Shown here: positions 45,486-54,335 of the stretch, piece after piece
How positions within the stretch are numbered: position 1 is the first letter of the stretch
Layout of the letters: every line of letters begins with the position of its first letter
Assembly (NCBI RefSeq): GCF_016718685.1
Contig: NZ_JADKCX010000002.1
Location: forward strand, 41,001 to 105,000
Source: Haliscomenobacter sp.
GTDB lineage: Bacteria > Bacteroidota > Bacteroidia > Chitinophagales > Saprospiraceae
Reading direction: 5' to 3'
DNA length: 64,000 nt
Notes under the pieces: model-generated
The model's database searches: none
Seen by the model: the letters and a program-made list of their open reading frames with translations, nothing else
Told to the model about the DNA's origin: nothing
Program-made: the position numbers and the translations under genes

Positions 45486-47005
45486 TTAAGCGCCCACTTG
45501 CGCCAGGATTTCTTCGATGAAATTGCGGTGATTCGACAAACGCGGCACTTTGTGCTGACCGCCCAACTTGCCTTTGGCGCGCAACCAATTGTGGAATGTA
45601 CCATTGGGCACTACCTGAATGCTAAGGGGCAGCATGGCGAGATCGCGAAAGCGCTTGGCTTCGTAGTCGGAGTTGATGCGCTGCAAGTTGAGGTCGAGCA
45701 AACGTGTAAAAGCCTGAAGGTCGGCGGGTTCTTTGACAAATTCAATGATCCATTGATGGCCGCCCTGGGCGTTGCCTTGAAAATAGACGGGAGCCACGGT
45801 GTATTCACGCACCTCTGCCCCGCTGAGGAGGCAAGCCTCGGCCAAGGCTTTGTCTGTATTGTCTACCATGACTTCCTCTCCAAATGCATTGACAAACTGC
45901 TTGGTGCGCCCGCTCACTTTAATGCGGTAGGGTTGTACCGAAGTAAAAATGACGGTATCGCCAGGCAAATAGCGCCATAGGCCTGAATTGGTGCTAATGA
46001 CCAGGGCGTAATTTTTGCCCACTTCCACTTCTGCCAGGCTTAAGGCTTTGGGATTGCTTTGTTCCCATTCACTCATGGGAATGAATTCGTAATAAATGCC
46101 ATTGTTGAGCAACAGCAACAAACCTTCTTCATCCAGCTTGTCCTGTACCGCAAAAAAACCTTCCGAAGCATTGTAAATTTCCTGGTAATCAACCGCAGGA
46201 GAAGGAAAAAAAGACTGAAACTGATGACGGTAAGGGGTAAAACTTACCCCACCGTGGGTGTATACCTGAAATTTAGGCCAGACCTCCAGCATGTTGCTTT
46301 TGCCGGTTAATTCCAAAATGCGGCGAAACAGGACAACCGTCCAGGTGGGTACGCCACCAATCATTACGACATTGGGTGTTCTGGCTCCGGCAAGAGCCAG
46401 TTTTTCCAATTTTTCTTCCCAATTGGCCAACAATGCGGTTTCAAAATCGGGAATAAAAAAGGTCGTGCCACCCAGGGCATGTGTTGGATCATGATGGCGC
46501 TGACATCACCAACGATGGTTTTGGGGAAGGGGTCGAAGCGGCTTAGGCTGCCACCCATCACCATACTTTTGTCGGCAAACTGTGAGGCTTGGGGCCGACT
46601 ATGGTAATAGAGGGTCATGGTATCCCAGCTACCGCGCATGTGACATTTGTACAAACTCTGGGGGGTAACGGGAATGAACTTACTCTTGTCGTTGGTGGTA
46701 CCCGAAGATTTTGAATACCAATTGATCTGCCCTGGCCAAAGCACATCGCGCTCACCGAGCATCATGCGGGCTATAAACGGTTTAAGGTCTTCATAGTCGG
46801 TAAGGGCAATGGCTTGCCGAAAATCTTCGGGATTGCGGATGTCGTGAAAAAAATGAGACTTGCCCCATTCGGTATCCGCCGCAAAGAGCAATAGCTCTTG
46901 AAGTTGGGCCTGTTGGATCCGATGGGGGTTTTCCATATAGCTCCGTATCAAGCGGTAGCGGTAATGGTAGAGGCGGTGAAAAAAGGAATTGACAAGTCTC
47001 CGCAT
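45486..47005 (-). CDS. GH3-family acyl-adenylate-type enzyme (one frame break)
   Basis: About 506 residues when rebuilt. The N-terminal part starts at ATG 47005 (MRRLVNSFFHRLYHYRYR) and has the ATP-binding SKSSGTTNDKSKFIPVT. At a run of six A (46455-46460) one base is missing: after VARPF the frame should continue with IPDFETALLANWEEKL. The second part carries FTPYRHQFQSFFP, NASEGFFAVQD and the adenylate-binding GDTVIFTSVQPYRI. GH3 proteins join amino acids to carboxylic acids through acyl-adenylates; bacterial substrates are unknown. The upstream in-frame ATG at 47011 overlaps a promoter-like TACCTTGA, so 47005 is favoured. Confidence 0.85.
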
Positions 47006-47153
47006 GAACATCAAGGTACGACTTTTTTTATGGAATTGCGAAATAAAATTTGCTTCTTTTGGTCGATCTTGCACAGTTTTAAGTGAATTGGCCTTTTGCA
47101 GGCGCTACCTGATTGTTAGAGTTTTTTCGTAAATTGGCAAAAAATATCCGACA

Positions 47154-47960
47154 ATGCCTAGCAATCCGTTTGATGCTTTTTTTGAGCCTCCCGGCGGACC
47201 TGGAGAGAAAAAAGATCAACCTGAACGAGAAAAGACCTATCCTCCGCTGGAGGATCACTCGGTTTTTCCGGAAAACGGAAAGGAATCGCTGGATGAGATT
47301 CTTGAAAAAAATATGGCCTTTGAACGCAGTGCGGCAAGTTTGTCAAAACTGCTGAGCCACACCAACGCGGTAGACCATGAACCAGTGGCTTTCGCAGGCA
47401 ATACACTAGTTCAATACCTGATCGAAATTCACGATCCGCACGATCAGGGTAGCATGCGGCAGGAAAAAGCCTACCATCATTTTTTGGAAAATAAGTTTCG
47501 CTCCATCATTGTGCCCATGCTCGAATTGGCCAAACTGCACAGTGAAATCGCCCATCAATTCAACGAAGACGTGGATGAGCACTACTATTCGGTAGAAAAA
47601 ACGGATGTACAGGTGAAATCAGACAAGGAACTGGCCCTGGATGGACTACTTTTTCAGCGAAAATTGCTGGGCAATGCCGCCCGGGACCTCAACATTTTGA
47701 CCCGAGCCCTCGAGGTTTGTGAAGTACGGCTAAAAAAATACATTGACGCTGGAGGGGACAACAATATTTCCAGTTCGGAACAAGCCCTCATTGCCAAAAA
47801 CCGCGAATACCTGACGGCAGGGCTGGAACACCAGTTTGATTACGGCCTTTTTACCCTTAATTTATTGGATGAAGCAGCGCTTACTTTTCGTTTTTTTACA
47901 AAACAAACCCTCTCTCAATACCTGCAACGCCTGGAATCAGCGTTTAGAAATAAAGCGTAA
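47154..47960 (+). CDS. Unknown protein, 268 aa, helical
   Basis: Not recognised. Starts MPSNPFDAFFEPPGGPGEKK with a charged, Pro-rich N-terminal tail (residues 1-45), followed by long helices (LDEILEKNMAFERSAASLSK, FRSIIVPMLELAKLHSEIA). No signal peptide or membrane segment. TAAATTGG just upstream resembles a -7 promoter element. The next gene, a lipoprotein, starts 18 bases after its stop codon, so the two are probably one transcription unit. Confidence 0.7.
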   Translation: MPSNPFDAFFEPPGGPGEKKDQPEREKTYPPLEDHSVFPENGKESLDEILEKNMAFERSAASLSKLLSHTNAVDHEPVAFAGNTLVQYLIEIHDPHDQGSMRQEKAYHHFLENKFRSIIVPMLELAKLHSEIAHQFNEDVDEHYYSVEKTDVQVKSDKELALDGLLFQRKLLGNAARDLNILTRALEVCEVRLKKYIDAGGDNNISSSEQALIAKNREYLTAGLEHQFDYGLFTLNLLDEAALTFRFFTKQTLSQYLQRLESAFRNKA

Positions 47961-47977
47961 ATAATCACCCAAAAACG

Positions 47978-49510
47978 ATGAAAAACACATATTTACTATT
48001 GATGCTGATTGTATCGAGCCTGGCTTGCAGCAAACTCAGCAATCTCGAAGACTGGGAAGTATCCAATTATCAACCCGAAATTGCCTTTCCCCTGGTTAAT
48101 TCCAGTACGACCTTACAAGAAATTTTGGAAAGTGTAGAAGACTTGTCAGATATTGTGGTTGACCCCGATGGCCGCATCCGCTTCCGCTACATTGGGGACA
48201 TCCTTACCCGCACGAGTGACGATATTTTTGGCACCTTAAGCAGTGCATTGCCTCCACTTATCCCCGTCTTAAGCAAAAAAATGCCCTTGCCTTTTAATTT
48301 GCCCAATGGGGTGAAAATCGACCGGGTGGACTTAAAAAAAGGTAATTTTGTGTATTACATCGAAAACCCCAACCTGGAGGCCATTAAGGTGCAGGTAACT
48401 TTTCCACAAATGCTCAAAGCGGGTCAACCCTATACGTTTTCGGTGGATATCCCGGCGTATAGTGGCTCGGGTGCCCGGCCTTCTGCGAGCAATCAACTGA
48501 CTCCGGCCTCCATTGCCGGGTATTCCTTGATTCCCAAAAATGATACGGTGTACATTGAATACAATGCCGTAACACCCAGTGGAGCTAGTGTCAATGCCGG
48601 GTTGTTTTTGGTGCGGATCACGGACTTGCAATTTTCCTATGCCGAGGGTTTTTTCGGCAGTTTATTGTACGAAGGCGGGCGAGATACGATTGGCATCGAT
48701 TTTTTTCAAAACTACATCAAAGGCAATATTTACTTTGCCGATCCCCGGGTGTCGTTTTTTCTGGAAAATTCCTTTGGCATTCCCTCGCGTTCGATTGTAA
48801 GAGATTTTAAAGTCTTTACTGTGGACAACCGGGCGTTGAATGTAGAGAGTGTTTTTTTGCGCAACGGCATTGACTTTCCTTATCCCACGATCAATGAAGT
48901 TGGTCAGGTCAAAAGAGATACGTTTACCTTTAATAACACCAATTCCAATCTGGATGTAGTATTTGGCTCTGGCCCTGTCGCGGTCGCCTACGATGTAGAT
49001 GCCTTTACCAATCCTTTTGGGGATACCGGGGTAAAGGGTTTCATTACGGATAAAAGCTTTTATCGGGTGCAGGTACAGGTGGAATTGCCCTTGTACGGCA
49101 GTGTATCGAATTTTTTGGCAGAGGATGTTTATGACGTGGATTTTTCACAATACAAAAATGTCAAACAGTTGGAATTTAAAGTGGTCGCTGACAATGAACT
49201 GCCACTAGATATTGCCATCCAAGGATACTTTTTGAGTGGTTCGGGCCAGGTACTGGATTCCTTATTGAAGCCGGTGGAACAAATTATACCTGGTGCTCAA
49301 ACCAATGCACAGGGCATCAGCACTACACCGAGTAGCAAAACAACCCTGGCCGGATTTGATGAAATTCGGTTTGCCCGGATTCGTACGGCCAAACAGCTTC
49401 GTTTGCAGGCGTCTATATCAACGGAAAACAGCAACCCTGGAAAGTCGGTAAGGGTGCTTGCTCAACAAAAAGTGAACATTAAGGTGGGCGCAAAAGTGAT
49501 CATTCAATAG
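47978..49510 (+). CDS. Unknown lipoprotein, 510 aa, beta-rich
   Basis: The lipobox SSLACSKL lies near residue 18, so the protein is likely anchored in the periplasm or outer membrane. The rest is dominated by beta strands with repeated aromatic and Asn-rich turns, and the C-terminus ends KVNIKVGAKVIIQ. No catalytic motif. It resembles uncharacterised Bacteroidota outer-membrane lipoproteins, but I cannot assign a family. Downstream is a GTAGAGACGCG hairpin. Confidence 0.75.
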   Translation: MKNTYLLLMLIVSSLACSKLSNLEDWEVSNYQPEIAFPLVNSSTTLQEILESVEDLSDIVVDPDGRIRFRYIGDILTRTSDDIFGTLSSALPPLIPVLSKKMPLPFNLPNGVKIDRVDLKKGNFVYYIENPNLEAIKVQVTFPQMLKAGQPYTFSVDIPAYSGSGARPSASNQLTPASIAGYSLIPKNDTVYIEYNAVTPSGASVNAGLFLVRITDLQFSYAEGFFGSLLYEGGRDTIGIDFFQNYIKGNIYFADPRVSFFLENSFGIPSRSIVRDFKVFTVDNRALNVESVFLRNGIDFPYPTINEVGQVKRDTFTFNNTNSNLDVVFGSGPVAVAYDVDAFTNPFGDTGVKGFITDKSFYRVQVQVELPLYGSVSNFLAEDVYDVDFSQYKNVKQLEFKVVADNELPLDIAIQGYFLSGSGQVLDSLLKPVEQIIPGAQTNAQGISTTPSSKTTLAGFDEIRFARIRTAKQLRLQASISTENSNPGKSVRVLAQQKVNIKVGAKVIIQ

Positions 49511-49522
49511 AGCAGTAGTATA

Positions 49523-49550
49523 GTAGAGACGCGATAAGTCGCGTCTCTAC
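49523..49550. repeat. GTAGAGACGCG hairpin, copy 2
   Basis: Arms identical to the copy at 40710-40736, here with the 6-base loop ATAAGT. It lies in the convergent gap between the lipoprotein gene and an ArsR gene. Confidence 0.85.
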
Positions 49551-49565
49551 CACACCTGGTTCCAC

Positions 49566-49871
49566 TTATTTCTTCAAGAAATTGCGGATGGCCTTTACGG
49601 TTTGATCGATTTTATCGTAGTCAACCCGGTAATGGATGAACTTTCCGTCCCTTTCCGTACTTACCAGATCGGTTGTGCGCAAAACCCGCAGATGCTGAGA
49701 AGTGATGGATTGCTCCAACTTCAGCGTGTTGTAGATTTTGTTCACATTAATGGCATCGCTTTGATCAATGAAATCAATGATCTGGAGACGGAGAGGATGT
49801 GCTAACGCACGGAGAAGCTCTGAAGCAGCTTCTAGCTTTTCAGGATTAATACCAACTTTTGTGTTTCTCAT
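49566..49871 (-). CDS. ArsR-family transcriptional regulator
   Basis: 101 residues. Winged helix: ASELLRALAHPLRLQIIDFI, recognition helix EQSITSQHLRVLRTTDLV and wing STERDGKFIHYRV. No metal-binding CVCDLC-type motif, so it is probably not a metal sensor of the classical kind. It is a close relative of the regulator 200 bases upstream. Confidence 0.9.
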   Translation of the reverse strand: MRNTKVGINPEKLEAASELLRALAHPLRLQIIDFIDQSDAINVNKIYNTLKLEQSITSQHLRVLRTTDLVSTERDGKFIHYRVDYDKIDQTVKAIRNFLKK

Positions 49872-49887
49872 AGTAATGTTACATTAG

Positions 49888-50012
49888 AATTACAAAAGCA
49901 AATATGCATTTTTTTTTGTTTTCTCACAAATAAAAAATTCAGTTTCGCCTGAAAATCAGACAAATCATTAAAAGCTTCAAAGCATATTTGCAAAAAATAA
50001 GATTTGTAATTA
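49888..50012. promoter_or_regulatory. AT-rich inverted repeat between the two ArsR genes
   Basis: Inner arms GCAAATATGC (49898-49907) and GCATATTTGC (49982-49991) are perfect complements; outer arms AATTACAAA and TTTGTAATT flank them. This could be an operator for one or both regulators, but there is no direct evidence. Confidence 0.35.
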
Positions 50013-50036
50013 CAAAACAATAAAGCTCGTAGTAAG

Positions 50037-50077
50037 AATAATGGCAAAGACGCAACCAGTGCGTCTTCGTCATTATT
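50037..50077 (-). terminator. Hairpin terminator of the second ArsR gene
   Basis: 18-bp arms with two mismatches around ACCAG, core AAGACGCA/TGCGTCTT. It overlaps the stop codon at 50073. On the minus strand it leads into an AT-rich tail. Confidence 0.6.
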
Positions 50078-50426
50078 GTTGCCCGGTAAGTTCCTCTACC
50101 AGACGAGAGATCTGTTCGATGCGATCTTTATTCAAAGAATAGTGAATAAATTTGCCACTGCGATCGGTCTGTACAACTCCGGCACGGCGCAAAATAGCCA
50201 GATGCTGAGAAGCTACGGACTGCTCCAAGCGGAGCTTGACGTAAATTTCGGTTACGGTCATAGCTTCATGCTCTTCCAGCAGATCAATGATTCTTTGGCG
50301 AAGCTTGTGATTGATGGCCCGGAGTACGAGCACCGCTTTACGCAATTCTGCGTAGTCAAGTTCGATTTCGGTCTGCCCTTTTTTCAGGGTGATCACGTCG
50401 TTTTTTTGCTTTCTCATTTCATGCAC
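50073..50426 (-). CDS. ArsR-family transcriptional regulator, paralogue
   Basis: 117 residues (or 114 from the ATG at 50417). Winged helix with RAINHKLRQRIIDLLEEHEA, recognition helix EQSVASQHLAILRRAGVV and wing QTDRSGKFIHYSL. Clearly paralogous to the gene at 49566-49871; both lack classical metal-binding Cys. No regulated effector gene is adjacent apart from tsaB upstream. Confidence 0.9.
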   Translation of the reverse strand: MHEMRKQKNDVITLKKGQTEIELDYAELRKAVLVLRAINHKLRQRIIDLLEEHEAMTVTEIYVKLRLEQSVASQHLAILRRAGVVQTDRSGKFIHYSLNKDRIEQISRLVEELTGQQ

Positions 50427-50513
50427 TTTGATAAAACATAAAGGATTTTTGCCTCGTATAAAGCTCAGCGTGCAAAACGCATGCCAATTTTTTTAAATAT
50501 AACATCGAGCGCC

Positions 50514-51203
50514 TTAAATTTGTTTTTTAGGAACCGTAATGTTTGGGGGTTTGAGGTAAAAAGGCTCAATGTAAGCCACATCAGCAAATGCTTTTTGTTG
50601 ATATGCCTTTTCAGCTAAAGCGGGCATATAAGTTGCATCTGAACGTACCGAGCTGAAAATTGCAAAGGGTGATGAGGCGATGAGGGAAAACTTGGGGGCG
50701 CCATTACCCGCAAAAACCAAAGAAATTTCTTGTTCAAAATAGGTGCAAAAACTATCTGGTGTCAAAATTGCTGCGTTGGCCATTTCCAATGTTTCCCCTG
50801 TGGGCGAATAAATCGCGGTATACACTTCCATCCTTCGAGCATCAATCATGGGCACATAAAGAGTAGCCTTTGCTGGTGAATGTTCCTGGATTGCACCGGC
50901 TGCGATAATGCTGAGCGAATCAATGGGCAACAGCGGCAAATCCAGGCCATAGGACAGTCCCTTTGCTGTACTGAGACCCGCACGCAGCGAGGTGTACGAA
51001 CCAGGTCCAATGCTGATGGCGATGGCATCTAAATCTGATAATTGAAGATTGCCTAGCCTCAAACATTTTTCAATCAGCAATGTGAGTTGGGCGGTATGGT
51101 CAAAATCACCGGAAGAATATATTTTTTCGATGATATTTCCCTCGCTTGCCACAACAATGGAGCACCGCTCGGTAGCAGTTTCCATACAAAGAACTAACGC
51201 CAT
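50514..51203 (-). CDS. tsaB: tRNA threonylcarbamoyladenosine biosynthesis protein TsaB
   Basis: 229 residues from the ATG at 51203 (MALVLCMETATERCSIVV); upstream in-frame codons would add 34 residues from intergenic DNA. ASKHA fold: the diagnostic SIGPGSYTSLRAGLSTAKG lies near residue 67. TsaB is the non-catalytic partner of TsaD in forming t6A37 of ANN-decoding tRNAs. Complete, with the C-terminal YLKPPNI common in the family. Confidence 0.93.
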   Translation of the reverse strand: MALVLCMETATERCSIVVASEGNIIEKIYSSGDFDHTAQLTLLIEKCLRLGNLQLSDLDAIAISIGPGSYTSLRAGLSTAKGLSYGLDLPLLPIDSLSIIAAGAIQEHSPAKATLYVPMIDARRMEVYTAIYSPTGETLEMANAAILTPDSFCTYFEQEISLVFAGNGAPKFSLIASSPFAIFSSVRSDATYMPALAEKAYQQKAFADVAYIEPFYLKPPNITVPKKQI

Positions 51204-51302
51204 GCAAGAAAACTTATTGTATAAACGATTACATATCGCAAGCTTATACTTACGTACTATATCGCTTGATAAAAAAAACTTTGCTTTGACGCAAAATAAG
51301 TT

Positions 51303-51310
51303 CAAAGATA
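51303..51310 (-). promoter_or_regulatory. -7 promoter element of tsaB
   Basis: TATCTTTG on the minus strand, exact TAnnTTTG, about 100 bases upstream of the start. Confidence 0.35.
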
Positions 51311-51450
51311 ACTTTTTAAAACATGCTGGAGTTCCATGATGCGTTCACCATGGGAAAATGGGTTGTTGAAAGCTACAGGCTGGATAATATGCTGCAAGAT
51401 GCAAAAAATGTGGTAATTTCGCCAAACAATATTAAGTTTTTTTTAGATTT

Positions 51451-51458
51451 TAAGTTTG
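51451..51458 (+). promoter_or_regulatory. -7 promoter element of prfA
   Basis: TAAGTTTG, exact TAnnTTTG, 66 bases before the prfA ATG. It lies inside a 61-codon open frame at 51323-51508, which is one reason not to call that frame a gene. Confidence 0.4.
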
Positions 51459-51524
51459 TCCGACAAATACAGGTTATTTTTGATGGGCAAACCTTTGAAT
51501 CAAGGTAAATAATCGAACAACGTT

Positions 51525-52601
51525 ATGCTGGAAAAGCTGGAAGCCATTTATGATCGGTACTTGAACTTGGAGGAACAGATGTCGGATCCCGACATCATCG
51601 TGGACATGGACCGGTACAAAAAGGTTAGCAAAAACTACAAGGACCTCAAACCCATTGTAGAGGCATTTCTCACTTACCGAAACCTGATGGGCAATCGGGA
51701 TTCAGCCAAGCAGGCACTCAGCGATGAAGACCCCGAAATGCGGGAAATGGCGCAGGAGGAATTGGAAAGTTTGAATCCACAGATTGAAGAATTGGAGGAT
51801 AAAATCAAGTTTTTGCTGATCCCTAAAGATCCTGAAGACTCGCGTGATGTGATTTTTGAGATTCGCTCTGGAACGGGTGGCGATGAAGCGAGTCTTTTTG
51901 CTGGTGACTTATATCGCATGTACACACGCTACTTTGAGGCAAAAGGCTGGAAAGTGTCCGCCATGGAAATCAATGAAGGCTCGGTAGGCGGCTACAACAA
52001 ATTGGTGCTGGAAATCAACGGCGAAGATGTATACGGTACCCTCAAATTTGAGTCGGGCGCACACCGGGTGCAACGAGTTCCCAAAACCGAATCACAAGGG
52101 CGGGTACATACTTCGGCAGCAACCGTAGTGGTCATGCCCAAGTTGGAAATGGAAGACCTCGAAATCCGCAAAGAAGACCTCAAAACCGATACCTTCCGCT
52201 CCAGTGGCGCAGGTGGGCAGCACGTCAACAAAACGGAATCCGGGGTGCGTTTTACCCACTTACCTACCGGTGTGGTTTCAGAAAGTACCGATGGCCGTTC
52301 CCAAATCCAGAACCGGGAAATTGCCCTGCAACGCCTTTACCAAAAAATATACGAAATGCGCCGCCAAGCGCATGAGTCGGAGCAAGCCGCCAAACGCAAA
52401 TCTTTGGTCGGCAGCGGCGACCGTTCAGACAAAATCCGTACCTACAACTTTCCCCAAAACCGCGTCACAGATCACCGTATCAACCTGACCATCTACTCCT
52501 TGGATAAGGTATTGGAAGGTGATCTGGAGGCGATCATCGAAGGTTTGCAATTGTATGAGAATACAGAAAAATTGAAAGCCGGGGAAGAAATCGGCGCATA
52601 A
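51525..52601 (+). CDS. prfA: Peptide chain release factor 1
   Basis: 358 residues. Recognises UAA/UAG stop codons. The peptidyl-tRNA hydrolysis GGQ motif is in SSGAGGQHVNKTESGVRFTH near residue 230; the N-terminal helical domain and the conserved SGTGGDEASLFAGDLYRMY are intact. Normal length. The POT transporter gene follows after 10 bases. Confidence 0.96.
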   Translation: MLEKLEAIYDRYLNLEEQMSDPDIIVDMDRYKKVSKNYKDLKPIVEAFLTYRNLMGNRDSAKQALSDEDPEMREMAQEELESLNPQIEELEDKIKFLLIPKDPEDSRDVIFEIRSGTGGDEASLFAGDLYRMYTRYFEAKGWKVSAMEINEGSVGGYNKLVLEINGEDVYGTLKFESGAHRVQRVPKTESQGRVHTSAATVVVMPKLEMEDLEIRKEDLKTDTFRSSGAGGQHVNKTESGVRFTHLPTGVVSESTDGRSQIQNREIALQRLYQKIYEMRRQAHESEQAAKRKSLVGSGDRSDKIRTYNFPQNRVTDHRINLTIYSLDKVLEGDLEAIIEGLQLYENTEKLKAGEEIGA

Positions 52602-52611
52602 ATAACCAATC

Positions 52612-54198
52612 ATGCAAGACATCGCACTTCTCCTCCTCATTTCGGGATGGGCATTCGTCCTCATTTGGATTCCCATTGTCATTTATTCCAACCGAAAAAT
52701 TCACCCCAAAGCCCTGTTTATCATCTTCCTCACCGAAATGTGGGAACGCTTTTCCTATTATGGCATGCGGGCTTTGCTCACCTTGTATATGGCTAAGGTT
52801 TTGTACGCTAATCTGGGCGAGCAACAAGCCAATACCAAGGCAATTGGGGTATATGGAGCGTATACGGCGATGGCTTATTTGTTCCCGGTAGTAGGGGGTA
52901 TGATTGCCGACCGTTTTTTTGGATTCCGCAAGTCGGTCATCATTGGTGCCGCCCTGATGGCCATTGGACACATTACCCTGGGGATGCAAGGCATTCCGGG
53001 GTTTGAAAGCAATCAAACCATTTTTTTCCTGTCGCTGGCGATCATCATTTTGGGCAATGGGTACTTTAAACCCAACATGTCCAGTTTTTTGGGTACCTTT
53101 TACGAACCCGATGATCCACGCAAAGACAGTGCCTACTCCATTTTTTACATGGGGGTCAATACGGGTTCCTTGTTGGCCATGCTCACCTGCGGATATGTAG
53201 GTCAGCGCATTGGCTGGCATTACGGCTTTGGATTGGCTGGAATCGGCATGACGCTGGGCTTGATTATGTTCATGTGGCTGGGGCCAAAGTATTTTGAAGA
53301 CAAAGGGCTTCCCAATGACCCCAATGCCGGAAAAAAGCCTTTATTCGCTGGCTTGAGCGTCAATTCGACCATTATTCTGGGGACAATTGTGTTGATCCCG
53401 GTGGTGATGTTTCTGCTGAATCCCAATGCCATCCTGAGCCGGGTATTGCTGGCAGTGAGTATCCTCATTTTGAGCTATATCATCTGGCATGCTTTGAGTT
53501 TGCCCGACCGCAAGGAGGGGCAACGCCTTCTGGTCATTGTATTTTTGTTTTTCTTCCACATGATCTTTTGGATGCTATTTGAGCAGGCAGGCGGTTCAAT
53601 CGCCCTGTTTACGGATAAAAACGTCAACCGGATGGTGCTGGGAACAGAGATTCCGGCGTCTCAATTTGGGGCACTCAATGGCTTTTTTGTCATTTTGTTG
53701 GCCCCGATCTTCTCCTGGATGTGGATGTGGTTGGGCAAGCGTAAAATGGAGCCAAGCACACCGATGAAATTTTTATTGGGTTTATTCCAAATTGCGCTCG
53801 GTTTTGGATTGATCGTCTGGGGCGCGCGTTCATTTGCTACCGATGGCCTCATGCCGCTGGTTTTTCTGGTGATGATGTACTTCTTCCACACTTCGGGCGA
53901 ATTGAGTATCTCGCCGATCGGCCTTTCCATGATCAGCAAACTTTCCCCGGCCAAGATGGTGGGTTTTGTGATGGGGGCCTGGTATTTGTCCATTTCGCTG
54001 GGCAATAGTCTGGCCAGCGAAATAGGTAAATTAACTGCGGGTGGAAACCTGGATGGCACAAACTTGAGCCGAACGGACTCTTTAGTGGTGTATACCGATA
54101 CCTATTTGTTGTGGGGCATTTATGTAGTACTCGGGATCACGGTGGTACTGGCTTTGTTGATTCCGTTGTTGCGGAAGTGGATGCACGGGATCCATTGA
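52612..54198 (+). CDS. POT-family peptide MFS transporter
   Basis: 528 residues with about 14 membrane segments. The PTR2 signature EMWERFSYYGMRALLTLYM sits near residue 38, with the ExxER-like E, and the second signature GNGYFKPNMSSFLGTFY near residue 145. HFYxx-type C-terminal motif FFHTSGELSISPIGLSM. Proton-coupled uptake of di- and tripeptides. It is co-directional with prfA. Confidence 0.93.
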   Translation: MQDIALLLLISGWAFVLIWIPIVIYSNRKIHPKALFIIFLTEMWERFSYYGMRALLTLYMAKVLYANLGEQQANTKAIGVYGAYTAMAYLFPVVGGMIADRFFGFRKSVIIGAALMAIGHITLGMQGIPGFESNQTIFFLSLAIIILGNGYFKPNMSSFLGTFYEPDDPRKDSAYSIFYMGVNTGSLLAMLTCGYVGQRIGWHYGFGLAGIGMTLGLIMFMWLGPKYFEDKGLPNDPNAGKKPLFAGLSVNSTIILGTIVLIPVVMFLLNPNAILSRVLLAVSILILSYIIWHALSLPDRKEGQRLLVIVFLFFFHMIFWMLFEQAGGSIALFTDKNVNRMVLGTEIPASQFGALNGFFVILLAPIFSWMWMWLGKRKMEPSTPMKFLLGLFQIALGFGLIVWGARSFATDGLMPLVFLVMMYFFHTSGELSISPIGLSMISKLSPAKMVGFVMGAWYLSISLGNSLASEIGKLTAGGNLDGTNLSRTDSLVVYTDTYLLWGIYVVLGITVVLALLIPLLRKWMHGIH

Positions 54199-54335
54199 GA
54201 AATATGGGCTTGGGTTCCAAAGCGACAGTATAAACACAAAGGACACCAAGGAAGCACAAGGAACACAATATGAACCAATTCCTCTTATGCCCTAATCCTT
54301 TGGAAAATGAAAAACTGTTTTTTAAGATCGCCCAA

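Noticed and set aside
51323..51508. 61-codon open frame before prfA
   Set aside because: It contains the prfA promoter element at 51451-51458, has no recognisable family and no promoter of its own placed correctly.
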